The notes beneath the pieces are model-generated. The model saw only the letters and a program-made list of their open reading frames with translations. It was not told the DNA's origin and searched no databases. From Desulfosporosinus cupriresistens (GTDB lineage: Bacteria > Bacillota > Desulfitobacteriia > Desulfitobacteriales > Desulfitobacteriaceae): DNA of 37,494 nt. Within the stretch, counting starts at the first letter, position 1; each line of letters starts with the position of its first letter. Position numbers and translations under genes: made by a program. Positions 26,251-34,874 of the stretch are shown here, piece after piece. The stretch is from the NCBI RefSeq assembly GCF_001707885.1, contig NZ_MASS01000044.1:1-37494 (forward strand), written 5' to 3'.

Positions 26251-26330
26251 TGGCGAGAAGCAACCACTAAAATAGGGAGCACTCAGTGGCGGCTAGCCAT
26301 CGGAAAATTAGCGCGGAAGGAAGATGGACG

Positions 26331-26600
26331 ATGGATAATCCGTGTGGAACGACCAAGGCTAATGTCTTTGAGCACACTGAGGTTAACGGGATCCCTATCT
26401 ATTTTGGTTCGGGGGTTAATCCGGTTAATTCTCCCGCTCAATTTTTTGTGGCCTGGGGCAAGGGGGCTTTAACCGGTGGTTTGATTCATACATTTAACAG
26501 TGAGTCTCCGGAAAAGGGGTTTCGCTGGTTTATTGATGAAGATGAGGCGGAAGCCGAATATGTCAAAATGCAGCGGACTTTGCAGGCGGTATCCGATTAA
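26331..26600 (+). CDS. Hypothetical 89-residue protein
   Basis: Soluble small protein, MDNPCGTTKANVF... with GALTGGLIHTF and an acidic FIDEDEAEAEYVKMQ helix at the C terminus. ATG 26331 with AAGGAAG upstream is preferred over the GTG at 26286, which lies in repeat-like sequence. No family recognised. Confidence 0.55.
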   Translation: MDNPCGTTKANVFEHTEVNGIPIYFGSGVNPVNSPAQFFVAWGKGALTGGLIHTFNSESPEKGFRWFIDEDEAEAEYVKMQRTLQAVSD

Positions 26601-26680
26601 TTACCTTTAATCACTAAACAGGACAAACTTGTACCACCCTTGGAAGAGTTCAAAGGGTATAAAGAAGTTTATATTAGGAA

Positions 26681-26707
26681 AGAGCCCTCGGCTTTGCTGA
26701 GGGCTCT
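26681..26707 (-). terminator. Hairpin terminator between convergent small genes
   Basis: AGAGCCCTC / GAGGGCTCT, 9-bp stem. A short T run follows on the minus strand, so it best serves the Trp/His-rich gene. Confidence 0.6.
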
Positions 26708-26734
26708 CATGGTCATAAGAGTTCCGTACGAGGG

Positions 26735-26947
26735 TTAGTTATGATGAATTCCGCCATCAGGTCGCCATCTAGGGCGCCGATGGTCCCGAGGCCAGTGGTC
26801 TCCATGGTTTCGATGGTCCCAACGATCCCAACGATCCCAATGGCCCTTATGGTCCCAACGATGCCAATGGCCTTTATGGTCCCAACGATCCCAATGGTTC
26901 TCTTTGCTCCCTGTGCTCCATTTATTTCCTTGATTCCAGCCATTCAT
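26735..26947 (-). CDS. Trp/His/Asp-rich repetitive small protein
   Basis: 70 residues beginning MNGWNQGNKWSTGSKENH, then tandem HWDRWDHKG-type units. It is very hydrophilic and has no cysteine. Encoded by roughly 30-bp tandem DNA repeats (26800-26905). ATG 26947 with AGGAG 7 nt upstream makes this the best frame, although another minus frame (MAGIKEINGA..., a GIVGTI-repeat) and a plus frame are also open because of the repeat. It may be a metal- or surface-binding peptide such as a spore-layer component; this is speculation. Confidence 0.5.
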   Translation of the reverse strand: MNGWNQGNKWSTGSKENHWDRWDHKGHWHRWDHKGHWDRWDRWDHRNHGDHWPRDHRRPRWRPDGGIHHN

Positions 26948-27148
26948 ATTAATCACTCCTAATAAAGCTTACTGCTATATTTTCTGTATTTTCCATTAAA
27001 TACCAATATATGATCTCATTATATGGTGTATACAATTTGTCTGGTTCCACAATCCGTGCTTCTAGATTAGGAAGCTTAAATGAATGGAACAAACATTGAA
27101 ATAAGGTATTGACAGAGTATAAATTTCGATGTAAATTTAACCATACTT

Positions 27149-27166
27149 TATAATCGTACGTGTACG
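27149..27166 (+). promoter_or_regulatory. -10 element and palindromic operator of the efflux operon
   Basis: TATAAT (27149-27154) is followed immediately by CGTACGTGTACG (27155-27166), a 12-bp imperfect palindrome positioned for repression. The MarR protein at the operon's end is the natural candidate ligand. No good -35 is seen at 17 nt. Confidence 0.5.
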
Positions 27167-27199
27167 AACGGTTGTCGAGCAAACACAAGGGGGATTGTA

Positions 27200-28168
27200 A
27201 TGAAAAGAATTGCTGTCATTATTTTAACAATGGTTGTGGGGCTTACAGGCTGCAGTACGACAGGCCAAACACAGGCGCAAGCAACGGCCAATGTTCAAGC
27301 GAGTAAGTCGGTCTTTGTGATGGCGGGAATAATTGACGCCAATGAAAAAGCTGTAATTACGACTAAGATTCCTGCCAAGGTAACTACTATCCCTATCGAA
27401 GTAGGTTCTGCTGTGAAAAAAGGTGACCCAATTATTACGCTGGACACGAAAGATATTGAAGCGCAGGTAGCTCAGGCTCAAGCTGGAGTTAATACCGCTC
27501 AAGCCAATTTGGTTAAGGCACAGACAGGAGCGCGACCTGAGCAAATAGCCCAAGCTCAGGCTGCTTTAGACAGCGCGAAAACAAGTTATCAAAATACCAA
27601 ATCGAATTTTGATCGAAACCAACAACTTCTTGCTGCTGGTGGAATATCACAGTCGCAATTTGAAGCATCTCAGACGCAGTTGGCCGGTGCACAGGCTCAG
27701 TACGACTCGGCACAAAACCAATTGGATATCCTAACTAAAGGAGAAACCCAAGAATCGTTAAATGTATTGCAAGCCCAGGTCAAACAGGCCCAAGCAGCGT
27801 TGGACCTGACCAAAGCTCAACTTGCCTATGGAACTATCCTCTCTCCTGTTTCTGGAACTGTTAGTGAAAAAAATATCAATGTCGGAGAATTGGCTACTCC
27901 TGGAGCAAATCTGGTTTCAGTCGTAAATCTTGATTCCATATACATCAATGCCTCTCTACCGGCAGGACTTATTGGTAGTGTGAAAGCTGGACAGGCAGTT
28001 ATCGTGAAAGTATCAGAAGTTCCGGATAAAGAATTTTCAGGGGAAGTCTCTGTTGTGGATCCTGTAATTGATTCTCGCAGCAGAACAGTTTTAGTAAAAA
28101 TCAAATTAAATAATCCGGATTCAGTCTTGAAATCTGGAATGCTGGCAGAAATAGGACTTAAAAAATAA
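27200..28168 (+). CDS. HlyD/RND-type membrane fusion lipoprotein
   Basis: 322-residue efflux adaptor with a lipoprotein signal (lipobox LTGC, Cys about 18). Lipoyl-like half (PAKVTTIPIEVGSAVKKGDPI), a long coiled-coil hairpin (about 92-210) rich in QAQ/AQ repeats, the second lipoyl half (SPVSGTVSEKNINVGELATPG) and a beta-barrel C terminus. In a monoderm this would be anchored outside the membrane, linking the MFS pump to the wall or a substrate. First gene of the efflux operon; GGGGGAT ribosome site. Confidence 0.88.
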   Translation: MKRIAVIILTMVVGLTGCSTTGQTQAQATANVQASKSVFVMAGIIDANEKAVITTKIPAKVTTIPIEVGSAVKKGDPIITLDTKDIEAQVAQAQAGVNTAQANLVKAQTGARPEQIAQAQAALDSAKTSYQNTKSNFDRNQQLLAAGGISQSQFEASQTQLAGAQAQYDSAQNQLDILTKGETQESLNVLQAQVKQAQAALDLTKAQLAYGTILSPVSGTVSEKNINVGELATPGANLVSVVNLDSIYINASLPAGLIGSVKAGQAVIVKVSEVPDKEFSGEVSVVDPVIDSRSRTVLVKIKLNNPDSVLKSGMLAEIGLKK

Positions 28169-28184
28169 GGGTAGGTGGGATCAA

Positions 28185-28838
28185 ATGATTGAAAAACGTA
28201 AAAAGATAATCTACATAATCCTTGCCGTGATGGTGGCTGCGTTCGCGGCTATCGGAGCGTATTATTGGTACGAAAATACTTATTTCGTCTCAACCGAGGA
28301 TGCAAAAGTAATGGGTGACCTAGTAAGCGTGGGTCCACAGATTTCCGGCAAGCTTTTGGAATTAAATGTTGAAGAGGGAGATGCCGTTATTAAAGACCAG
28401 ATCCTAGGTCGCCAGGGAATGAGTAATCCTGAGGAAACGAATATAGACCAATCCGTTTTCAGGGCGCCTATCAGTGGTATTGTTATAAAAAAGCAAGGAA
28501 CGGTTGGCGAGGTTATTTCCCCGGGACAAACCGTTGCGATGCTGATCGATCCTAATAAGCTGTATATCACTGCTAATATTGAAGAAACAAAACTGGGAAA
28601 TTTAAGGCAGGGCCAAAAAGTAGATATCACCATTGACCAATTTGGCAATAAGAAATTCACTGGCAAAGTAAAATACGTAGGTCAAGCATCAAATTCTACC
28701 TTTGCTTTACTTCCTTCCTCAACAAGTGCAACGTTTACCAAAGTAGTTCAGAAAATACCTGTGAAAATCGAGTTTGATAAAAGCGATAATACCTTGCTGC
28801 CAGGGACGAATGCCATCGTCAATATTCACATAAAGTGA
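28185..28838 (+). CDS. Short HlyD/EmrA-type adaptor without coiled coil
   Basis: 217 residues: one N-terminal membrane anchor (IIYIILAVMVAAFAAIGAYY), the EmrA signature YFVSTEDAKVMGDLVSVGPQ, lipoyl halves joined directly (GRQGMSNPEE in place of the helical hairpin), and SPGQTVAMLIDPNKLYITANIEE. It lies 16 nt after the lipoprotein adaptor and 14 nt before the MFS gene. Likely inner adaptor of the pump. Confidence 0.88.
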   Translation: MIEKRKKIIYIILAVMVAAFAAIGAYYWYENTYFVSTEDAKVMGDLVSVGPQISGKLLELNVEEGDAVIKDQILGRQGMSNPEETNIDQSVFRAPISGIVIKKQGTVGEVISPGQTVAMLIDPNKLYITANIEETKLGNLRQGQKVDITIDQFGNKKFTGKVKYVGQASNSTFALLPSSTSATFTKVVQKIPVKIEFDKSDNTLLPGTNAIVNIHIK

Positions 28839-28852
28839 TGAGGAGAAATGAA

Positions 28853-30479
28853 TATGACTGAACAACATAACATTCAAGAAAGTGCAGGTGACGATGCCTA
28901 TAAGTGGTCTGCCTTGTTTGTTGTTGTGATAGGTACATTTATGGTCATGCTGGACAGCAGTATCGTAAATATCGCTCTTCCCAAGATGATGAATGTTTTC
29001 GGAGCAGATTTGGATTCCGCAAAGTGGATTTTAACTGGATATACTTTGGCAATGGGAGCAATTATCCCTATTACAGGGTTCCTAAGTGATACGTTTGGGA
29101 TTAAGAAACTATTTATAGGTGCCTTGGCAATTTTTACTTTAGGTTCTTTTTTGTGCGGCTTTGCTTGGAGTAATAATGCTATGGTCGTCTTTCGAGTTTT
29201 ACAAGCAGTGGGCGGCGGTGCTATTATGCCTGTCGGAATGTCCTACATTATGCAGATATTTTCGATCAGTGAACGTGGTAAGGCCTTAGGTTTTTGGGGT
29301 ATTGCGTCAATGTCTGCACCCGCCATCGGACCTACATTAGGCGGCTACATCATCCAATATATGGATTGGCGCTTTATTTTTTATGTTAATGTTCCAATAG
29401 GCGTCGTGGGTATTTTCTTTGCGGGTTTTTTACTGAAAGAGACAACGCTTAAGCCCTATAAAGGAAATTTTGATTACATTGGATTTTTTTCGGTCATTGT
29501 AGGAATTGTCAGTCTCTTGTATGTCCTCGGCGAAGGTAGTTCTATTGACTGGGGAAATATTAAATTTCCGCTAATTCTTGCCTTAGGATGTTTCAGTCTC
29601 CTCATATTCACTGTTAACGAATTGATGCATCCCGCCCCTTTGCTGGATTTACGGTTGTTTAAAATATATGACTTTTCGCTCAGTCAGATTTCTACAGGTG
29701 TAACGATGCTGGCTATGATGAGCGGCATATATGTCTTGCCCTTGTTTTTGCAAAATTTAAGAGGATACACAGCAATGGAAACAGGCTTAATACTTTTTCC
29801 CTCGGCACTTGCTTCCGCGTTCATGATGCCGATTAGTGGCACTCTTTTTGACAAGTTTGGGGCAAAGGTGGTAACGGTTCCGGGACTCTTGTTAGTTGCC
29901 GCAACAACCTATCAAATGTCGATGTTTACCATGGATACGCCAGCAACGACTATTACGTTAATTTCTACAATTCGGGGAATTGGACTTGGATTTTCAATGA
30001 TGCCTGTAGCTACCGCTGGAATGAATGCCATACCCAGACATCTGTACGGAAATGGAACGGCACTGTCCAGCACCGTCCGATGTATCATTCAAGCTCTAGC
30101 AATAACCTTTATCACCTCAGAAATATCAAATAAGTCTAATATTAACTATGCCAGATTCACTGAGCAGATAACCCCGTTCAATCATACGTCGAGCTATATC
30201 ACCAACGTACTACAGGGGGTTTTTATGAAATCTGGGTTATCCCAGGGGAATGCTCACGGGTCGGCCTTATCAACAATTGGGAGAATGCTTTATGGTCAGG
30301 CCTATCTGGATGCCATCGGTTATGCGATTGCATCAACAGTACCTGCGATTTTGGTTGGAGTTATCCTAGTTCTAATGATGAGCAGTAAGAAAACGACTAA
30401 GAAACGAGAGTTAGAGAGATTAGTAGGGGAGAAGGTAACACATGAATCAGAAACTAGAATTGCTGGATTTATGGAGTAA
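28853..30479 (+). CDS. MFS multidrug transporter, DHA2 (EmrB/QacA) family
   Basis: About 541 residues with 14 hydrophobic segments. Typical marks are VMLDSSIVNIALPKM in helix 1, GFLSDTFGIKKLF (motif A loop), RVLQAVGGGAIMPVGMSYIM and the antiporter motif C-like GFWGIASMSAPAIGPTLGGYI. Drug:proton antiport is expected. Starts near 28848-28854 after GAGGAGA; M1 and M3 are both possible. Overlaps the MarR start by 38 nt. Confidence 0.92.
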
Positions 30480-30909
30480 TCCTTCTGAACGAGTTATATT
30501 CCTTTTTAAATCCATTCATAAAATCTACAGGAATCAGATGTGTGAAAAATCCAGGCAATATGGCTTTACCGGTCCTCAAATTGGACTGATTCATGGACTG
30601 CACAAGAACCCTTTTTCAACCTTGAATGAACTAAGTGACTATTTGGGTCTGTCTAAAAGTACAGTTTCAGGGATTGTGGATCGGCTAGTTGGGCAGGGGG
30701 TAATCATCAGAGAAATTCCAGAAAATAATCGGCGCATTGTGCGACTTTCGTTATCGCCGGAATTTGAAACAAATAATGTGCTGAAAGAGTTAATGAACAA
30801 ATATTTTGCTGATATCCTTAAGGAGGCCAGTGAAGAGGATATAGAAAAAATAATCTCAGGACTGGAGATACTCTATACATTAATTAATAAAAATGATAAG
30901 CACTCCTAA
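30442..30909 (+). CDS. MarR-family regulator of the efflux operon
   Basis: 155-residue winged-helix repressor: LNELSDYLGLSKSTVSGIVDRLVGQG recognition region and the wing IREIPENNRRIVRLSL. It overlaps the MFS gene, so it is co-transcribed and probably represses the promoter at 27149 until an effector or drug binds. Confidence 0.9.
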   Translation: MNQKLELLDLWSNPSERVIFLFKSIHKIYRNQMCEKSRQYGFTGPQIGLIHGLHKNPFSTLNELSDYLGLSKSTVSGIVDRLVGQGVIIREIPENNRRIVRLSLSPEFETNNVLKELMNKYFADILKEASEEDIEKIISGLEILYTLINKNDKHS

Positions 30910-30924
30910 ACTCGTTGAGACTTC

Positions 30925-30960
30925 GAACGATTTCGTCATTACAGCAGAAAACGTTCGAAA
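30925..30960. terminator. Hairpin after marR
   Basis: TTCGAACG and CGTTCGAA pair, with inner TTTC/GAAA; an A run rather than a T run follows on the plus strand, so termination is uncertain. Confidence 0.4.
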
Positions 30961-30965
30961 AAGTG

Positions 30966-30994
30966 TTGACCTATGTCGGAACTTCTTGTAAAAT
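30966..30994 (+). promoter_or_regulatory. Sigma-A promoter of the riboswitch-xdh operon
   Basis: TTGACC (30966-30971), exactly 17 nt, TAAAAT (30989-30994). Transcription would start about 25 nt before the aptamer. Confidence 0.8.
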
Positions 30995-31021
30995 GAAAAC
31001 ACGATAGAATAAATAAATTAA

Positions 31022-31092
31022 TGTTCATATAGTAGCAGAGATAAGGTCTGCAAGTTTCTACCGGACTGCCGTAAATGGTCCGACTATGAGCG
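31022..31092 (+). ncRNA. Purine riboswitch aptamer, guanine class
   Basis: P1 TGTTCAT/ATGAGCG; P2 GCAGA/TCTGC with loop GATAAGG; J2/3 AAGTTTCTACC, identical to the Bacillus xpt aptamer; P3 GGAC/GTCC with loop containing CCGTAAA; J3/1 GACTATG. The specificity base (position 74 in xpt numbering) is C, indicating guanine/hypoxanthine rather than adenine binding. The L2 GG and L3 CC needed for loop kissing are present. It sits in the leader of the molybdenum hydroxylase operon. Confidence 0.92.
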
Positions 31093-31189
31093 AAAGTGTA
31101 CCTAAGATTAAGAGTCAAGTGGTACAGATCCAAAGGCTTTTTGAGTAAGTCTTTACTTCGTTTTTGGATTACCCCGAAAGGACTGAAAT

Positions 31190-31246
31190 CCAGGCGGGCA
31201 GGTTTCTCTCACTCATTTGAGGTGAAGGCTGTCCGCTTGGTTTTTC
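31190..31246 (+). terminator. Riboswitch expression platform: intrinsic terminator
   Basis: CCAGGCGGGCAG (31190-31201) pairs with CTGTCCGCTTGG (31229-31240), followed by T5. The sequence TTTCTCTCA (31203-31211) inside it can instead pair with TGAGCGAAA (31087-31095) of P1, giving a legible antiterminator. Ligand-stabilised P1 would therefore favour termination (OFF switch). Two further hairpins (31097-31126 and 31128-31169) lie between aptamer and terminator. Confidence 0.82.
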
Positions 31247-31292
31247 GTTTTTAGTGCGATATTCCGGAGTATATATGTAAGGAGGGGTTAGG

Positions 31293-32102
31293 GTGTTTAC
31301 ATTAGTGGATTTAGTTCAACCCGACAACCTAGCAGAAGCTTATCAGATTCTGTCTGATAAACGAAATAATACAATTCTTGGGGGCTGTGCTTTCTTAAAA
31401 ATGGGTTCAAAACGAATCGGCACAGCTATTGACCTGACTAACCTGAATCTAAGCTATATTAGGGAGCAGGCTAGTTTTATTGAAATTGGAGCCATGACAA
31501 GCCTAAGAGAGATTGAGACTCACACCCAGTTAAGAGAGTATTTTAATGGGGTGCTTCCCAAATCAGTTCATAATATTATCGGAGTGCAATTTAGAAACGG
31601 CGTTACAGTGGGTGCTTCGGTTTATTCTAAATACGGTTTTTCCGATTTAATCACGGCCTTATTAGCTTTAGACACTGAAGTTGAGTTATATAAGGGGGGG
31701 AGAATGCCCTTAGTAGACTTTCTAAACAAGCCCCATGAGAAAGACATTTTAGTGAAAGTATGGATTAAGAAAAACAACCGCAAAGCAGCATACCTGAATT
31801 TAAGGAAATCAGCTAGCGATTATGCAGTCATAAACGTCGCAGTTTCTATGCTCGAAAATCAATGGACAATCGTTGTAGGAGCTAGGCCAAGTAAAGCAGC
31901 GATAGCAGTAAGAGCTTCTGCAGCTTTATCAAAAGGTAAACTTAGTGTTGAGGAGATCGAGGGTGCAGCGCAAAAAGCATCAGAAGAGTTATCTTTTGGA
32001 ACGAATACGAGAGGGACATCGGAGTATCGCAAGGTTCTCTGTCAGGTACTCGTCAAGAGGGGAATAATGGAGGTACTACATGCAAATCGAAGTGACAATT
32101 AA
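31293..32102 (+). CDS. Molybdenum hydroxylase FAD-binding subunit
   Basis: 269 residues of the CoxM/XdhB FAD type: NTILGGCAFLKMG (about 30, FAD pyrophosphate loop), IEIGAMTSLREIE, QFRNGVTVGASV, and a C-terminal CO-dehydrogenase-flavoprotein-like domain. Transfers electrons from the 2Fe-2S subunit to its acceptor. GTG start at 31293 after AAGGAGGGG. Overlaps the 2Fe-2S subunit gene by 23 nt. Confidence 0.9.
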   Translation: MFTLVDLVQPDNLAEAYQILSDKRNNTILGGCAFLKMGSKRIGTAIDLTNLNLSYIREQASFIEIGAMTSLREIETHTQLREYFNGVLPKSVHNIIGVQFRNGVTVGASVYSKYGFSDLITALLALDTEVELYKGGRMPLVDFLNKPHEKDILVKVWIKKNNRKAAYLNLRKSASDYAVINVAVSMLENQWTIVVGARPSKAAIAVRASAALSKGKLSVEEIEGAAQKASEELSFGTNTRGTSEYRKVLCQVLVKRGIMEVLHANRSDN

Positions 32103-32535
32103 CGATAAATTGGTGACCTGGGATGTAGAAAAGGACGAATTTCTAGCGGATACCTTAAGATCCCATGGATTCCTGAGTGTTAAGAAGGCTTGTGAAACAA
32201 GCTGTTGCGGACTTTGCACGGTCTGGGTTGATGATAAGTCAGTGCTGTCTTGTTCGCTCCTTTCCTTGAGAGTTCATGGTAAAAAAATCACAACAATTGA
32301 AGGAGTTCCCAAGCAAGCGGAGGAATTTGCTCGGATACTCACTGCAGAAGGGGCAGAGCAGTGTGGCTTTTGCAGCCCGGGCTTCATCATGAATGTGTTG
32401 GCTATGAAAAACGAATTGGTTAATCCTTCAGAAGATGAAATTATCCACTATCTTACAGGCAATTTGTGTCGCTGCACGGGCTATATGGGACAGCTAAGAG
32501 CTGTTAAGACCTATCTGGGGGTGGTAGAAGGATGA
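32080..32535 (+). CDS. Molybdenum hydroxylase 2Fe-2S subunit
   Basis: 151 residues with both iron-sulfur clusters complete: plant-ferredoxin type C38-x4-C43-x2-C46-x11-C58, and the helical-domain cluster C95-x2-C98 with C130-x-C132 (LTGNLCRCTGY). Carries electrons from the Mo site to FAD. The stop overlaps the next ATG (ATGA). Confidence 0.95.
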   Translation: MQIEVTINDKLVTWDVEKDEFLADTLRSHGFLSVKKACETSCCGLCTVWVDDKSVLSCSLLSLRVHGKKITTIEGVPKQAEEFARILTAEGAEQCGFCSPGFIMNVLAMKNELVNPSEDEIIHYLTGNLCRCTGYMGQLRAVKTYLGVVEG

Positions 32536-34811
32536 AAAGTGTCGGTCAAAGCATTCGTAAAATCGATGGAATGGCTATCGCCACCGGAAAACCAGTGTAT
32601 ACCCAAGATCTAGCAACACCCAATGCTTTAGTGGTGAAAATTTTAAGAAGCCCGCATGCCTTTGCTAAGATTAATTCGATTGATATATCCCGAGCAGAGA
32701 AGATGGAGGGCGTAGAATGTATTCTCACCTTTAAGGATGTTCCGGCCGGACGATTTACCTTAGCGGGACAATCATATCCCGAGCCCTCGCCCTATGATCG
32801 TTTGATTCTTGATGAAATGGTACGCTATGTTGGAGACGAAGTGGCCATTGTCGCAGCAGTGGATGAGAAGACAGCGCTTCAGGCTCTGAAGAGAATCAAA
32901 GTGGATTATGAGGTGTTGAAACCTGTTTTAGATTTTGAGCAGGCCTTAGGACATTCCACAGTCGTTCATCCTGAAGAAGATTTGTCTTGTAACTTTAACA
33001 TTGGGTTACAAAAGGAAAAGAATGTTGCTTCCTCCTTTACAGAAGAAGTGGGAGACGTCGAGGAAGAATTTAAGCGTTGTGACGTAGTGGTCGAGGGTGT
33101 CTATTATCCCCAAGCTCAGTCGCATGCCATGATGGAAACGTACCGTGCTTATACGTACCTGGATCATACAGGACGGCTGGTAGTTGTCAGTTCAACTCAG
33201 ATTCCCTTTCATATCAGAAGACAGTTAGCGAGAGCTTTGCAGATTCCCGCGAGCAAAATCAGGGTGATGAAGCCGAGAATCGGTGGTGGCTTTGGAGGGA
33301 AGCAAACGGGTGCAGTAGAGGTCTTCACGGCTATAGTAACTTTGAAGACAGGGAAACCAGCGATCATTACGTATGACAGAAAGGAAACCTTTAGCTGCAC
33401 GACCAGTCGTCATGCCATGAGATTGAAGGTTAAGCTGGGAGCAGATCGAGAAGGCCTAATTAGAGCGATCGATATGCAGGTTTTATCGGATACAGGAGCG
33501 TACGGGGAACATGCCGCCACTGTCTTAAGTTGTGTGGGCCATTATACTCTGCCGCTTTATAATAAAACACGGGCTGTTCGAATTACCGGAAATGCTGTGT
33601 ACACCAATAAAATGCCCGCAGGGGCTTTCAGAGGGTATGGAGCAACTCAGGGAACATTCGCCTTGGAATCGACCGTTAACAGTTTGGCGGAACAATTAGG
33701 GTTGGATCCAACGGAGGTTCGGTTAAAAAATATCAGTAAAGAAGGGGAAACTTTCCTGACCGGACAAGGTGTTTTACTAGGCAGCACGTCCCTAGATCGG
33801 TGTATCGAAAAGGGCAAAGAGCTGATCGGCTGGCAGGACAAATTTCCATCTCGAGAAATAGGTCAAAATAAAGTAAGAGCTGTAGGAATGGCGGTCACGA
33901 TGCAGGGCTCGGGGATTGCCAATATCGGTACTGCATCGATTGAAATTAGACTAAACGATGACGGTAATTTCACTCTCCTTACGGGCGCAACGGACATGGG
34001 GACTGGATGTGATACCATTCTCAGCCAGATGGCCGCTGAGATTCTTGAAGTCCCGATGGAGAATATTATTGTTAGTGCAGGGGATACCGATACATCTCCC
34101 TTTGATCCAGGGTCCTACGCCTCCAGTACCACCTATGTTGCCGGCACAGCGACCATCAAAGCTGCAACGGAATTAAAGAAAAAAATACTGGAGCAGGGAG
34201 CGAAGTTTCTAGGGGTTTCTCTAGAAGACGCCGAAATGAATGGACTGGCCGTCCGCTCAGTCAGCGGAGAGCAAGAGATTAGTCTGGCCAAACTAGCTGA
34301 ACTTACCATCCTAGGCGCAGGGAAACTTCAATTGGTGGGCTATGCCACTCATGGAAGTGAAGTTTCACCCCCACCGTATGTAGCCGGCTTTGCAGAGGTG
34401 GAAGTCGATCAAGAAACAGGAAAAGTGGAGTTGATCGACTATGTTGCGGTTGTAGACTGTGGGACCGTGATTAACCCGAACCTAGCAAGGATGCAAGCTG
34501 AAGGTGGGATTGCCCAAGGAATTGGAATGGCCCTCTATGAAGAGGTAAGATATGACGAATTAGGTAAAATGGCGACCAACTCCTTCATGCAGTATAAAAT
34601 TCCCTGCCGCAAGGATATCGGGAAAGTTCGGATAGCGTTTGAAGAGAGCTTTGAGCCCACAGGTCCTTTCGGGGCTAAATCCATTGGGGAAGTGGTGGCG
34701 AATACCCCATCGCCAGCCATTGTCCATGCGGTTTACAATGCTGTGGGGGTTAAAATAAATCATTTACCCATTACGTCTGAAAAAGTATTTTTAGGTATGC
34801 AAAAATCATAA
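32532..34811 (+). CDS. Molybdenum hydroxylase large (Moco) subunit, xanthine dehydrogenase family
   Basis: 759-residue catalytic subunit. Visible: N-terminal hammerhead domain, Moco-binding GGGFGGKQ (about 251-258), AFRGYGATQGTFALE with the substrate-pocket arginine, GSYASSTTYVAGTATIKAA, and the catalytic base glutamate E720 in GAKSIGEVV. Substrates of this family include purines, nicotinate and other N-heterocycles. The guanine riboswitch in the leader makes a purine the likeliest substrate. The gene order (FAD, Fe-S, Mo) and the selenoprotein downstream raise the possibility of a selenium-dependent hydroxylase. Confidence 0.92.
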   Translation: MKSVGQSIRKIDGMAIATGKPVYTQDLATPNALVVKILRSPHAFAKINSIDISRAEKMEGVECILTFKDVPAGRFTLAGQSYPEPSPYDRLILDEMVRYVGDEVAIVAAVDEKTALQALKRIKVDYEVLKPVLDFEQALGHSTVVHPEEDLSCNFNIGLQKEKNVASSFTEEVGDVEEEFKRCDVVVEGVYYPQAQSHAMMETYRAYTYLDHTGRLVVVSSTQIPFHIRRQLARALQIPASKIRVMKPRIGGGFGGKQTGAVEVFTAIVTLKTGKPAIITYDRKETFSCTTSRHAMRLKVKLGADREGLIRAIDMQVLSDTGAYGEHAATVLSCVGHYTLPLYNKTRAVRITGNAVYTNKMPAGAFRGYGATQGTFALESTVNSLAEQLGLDPTEVRLKNISKEGETFLTGQGVLLGSTSLDRCIEKGKELIGWQDKFPSREIGQNKVRAVGMAVTMQGSGIANIGTASIEIRLNDDGNFTLLTGATDMGTGCDTILSQMAAEILEVPMENIIVSAGDTDTSPFDPGSYASSTTYVAGTATIKAATELKKKILEQGAKFLGVSLEDAEMNGLAVRSVSGEQEISLAKLAELTILGAGKLQLVGYATHGSEVSPPPYVAGFAEVEVDQETGKVELIDYVAVVDCGTVINPNLARMQAEGGIAQGIGMALYEEVRYDELGKMATNSFMQYKIPCRKDIGKVRIAFEESFEPTGPFGAKSIGEVVANTPSPAIVHAVYNAVGVKINHLPITSEKVFLGMQKS

Positions 34812-34825
34812 TGAGAATCATTATA
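34807..34825. promoter_or_regulatory. Fur-box-like palindrome
   Basis: CATAATGAGAATCATTATA matches the classic 19-bp Fur consensus at 16 of 19 positions (my count). It overlaps the stop codon of the Mo subunit and lies 50 nt upstream of the HesB-like selenoprotein gene. It could also be read as a 7-bp stem hairpin. Confidence 0.45.
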
Positions 34826-34874
34826 GAGTTATTAGGATATCCCGAGATTTCCGTAACTGGTGGGAGGTATAATT

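Noticed and set aside
26250..26320. Third copy of the 54-bp repeat
   Set aside because: Only about 11 nt (ATGGCGAGAAG) match; the rest does not align.
26713..26962. Alternative frames (GIVGTI-repeat and Met/Pro-rich) across the tandem repeat
   Set aside because: Less well placed relative to the ribosome site; kept only as a comment on the repeat gene.
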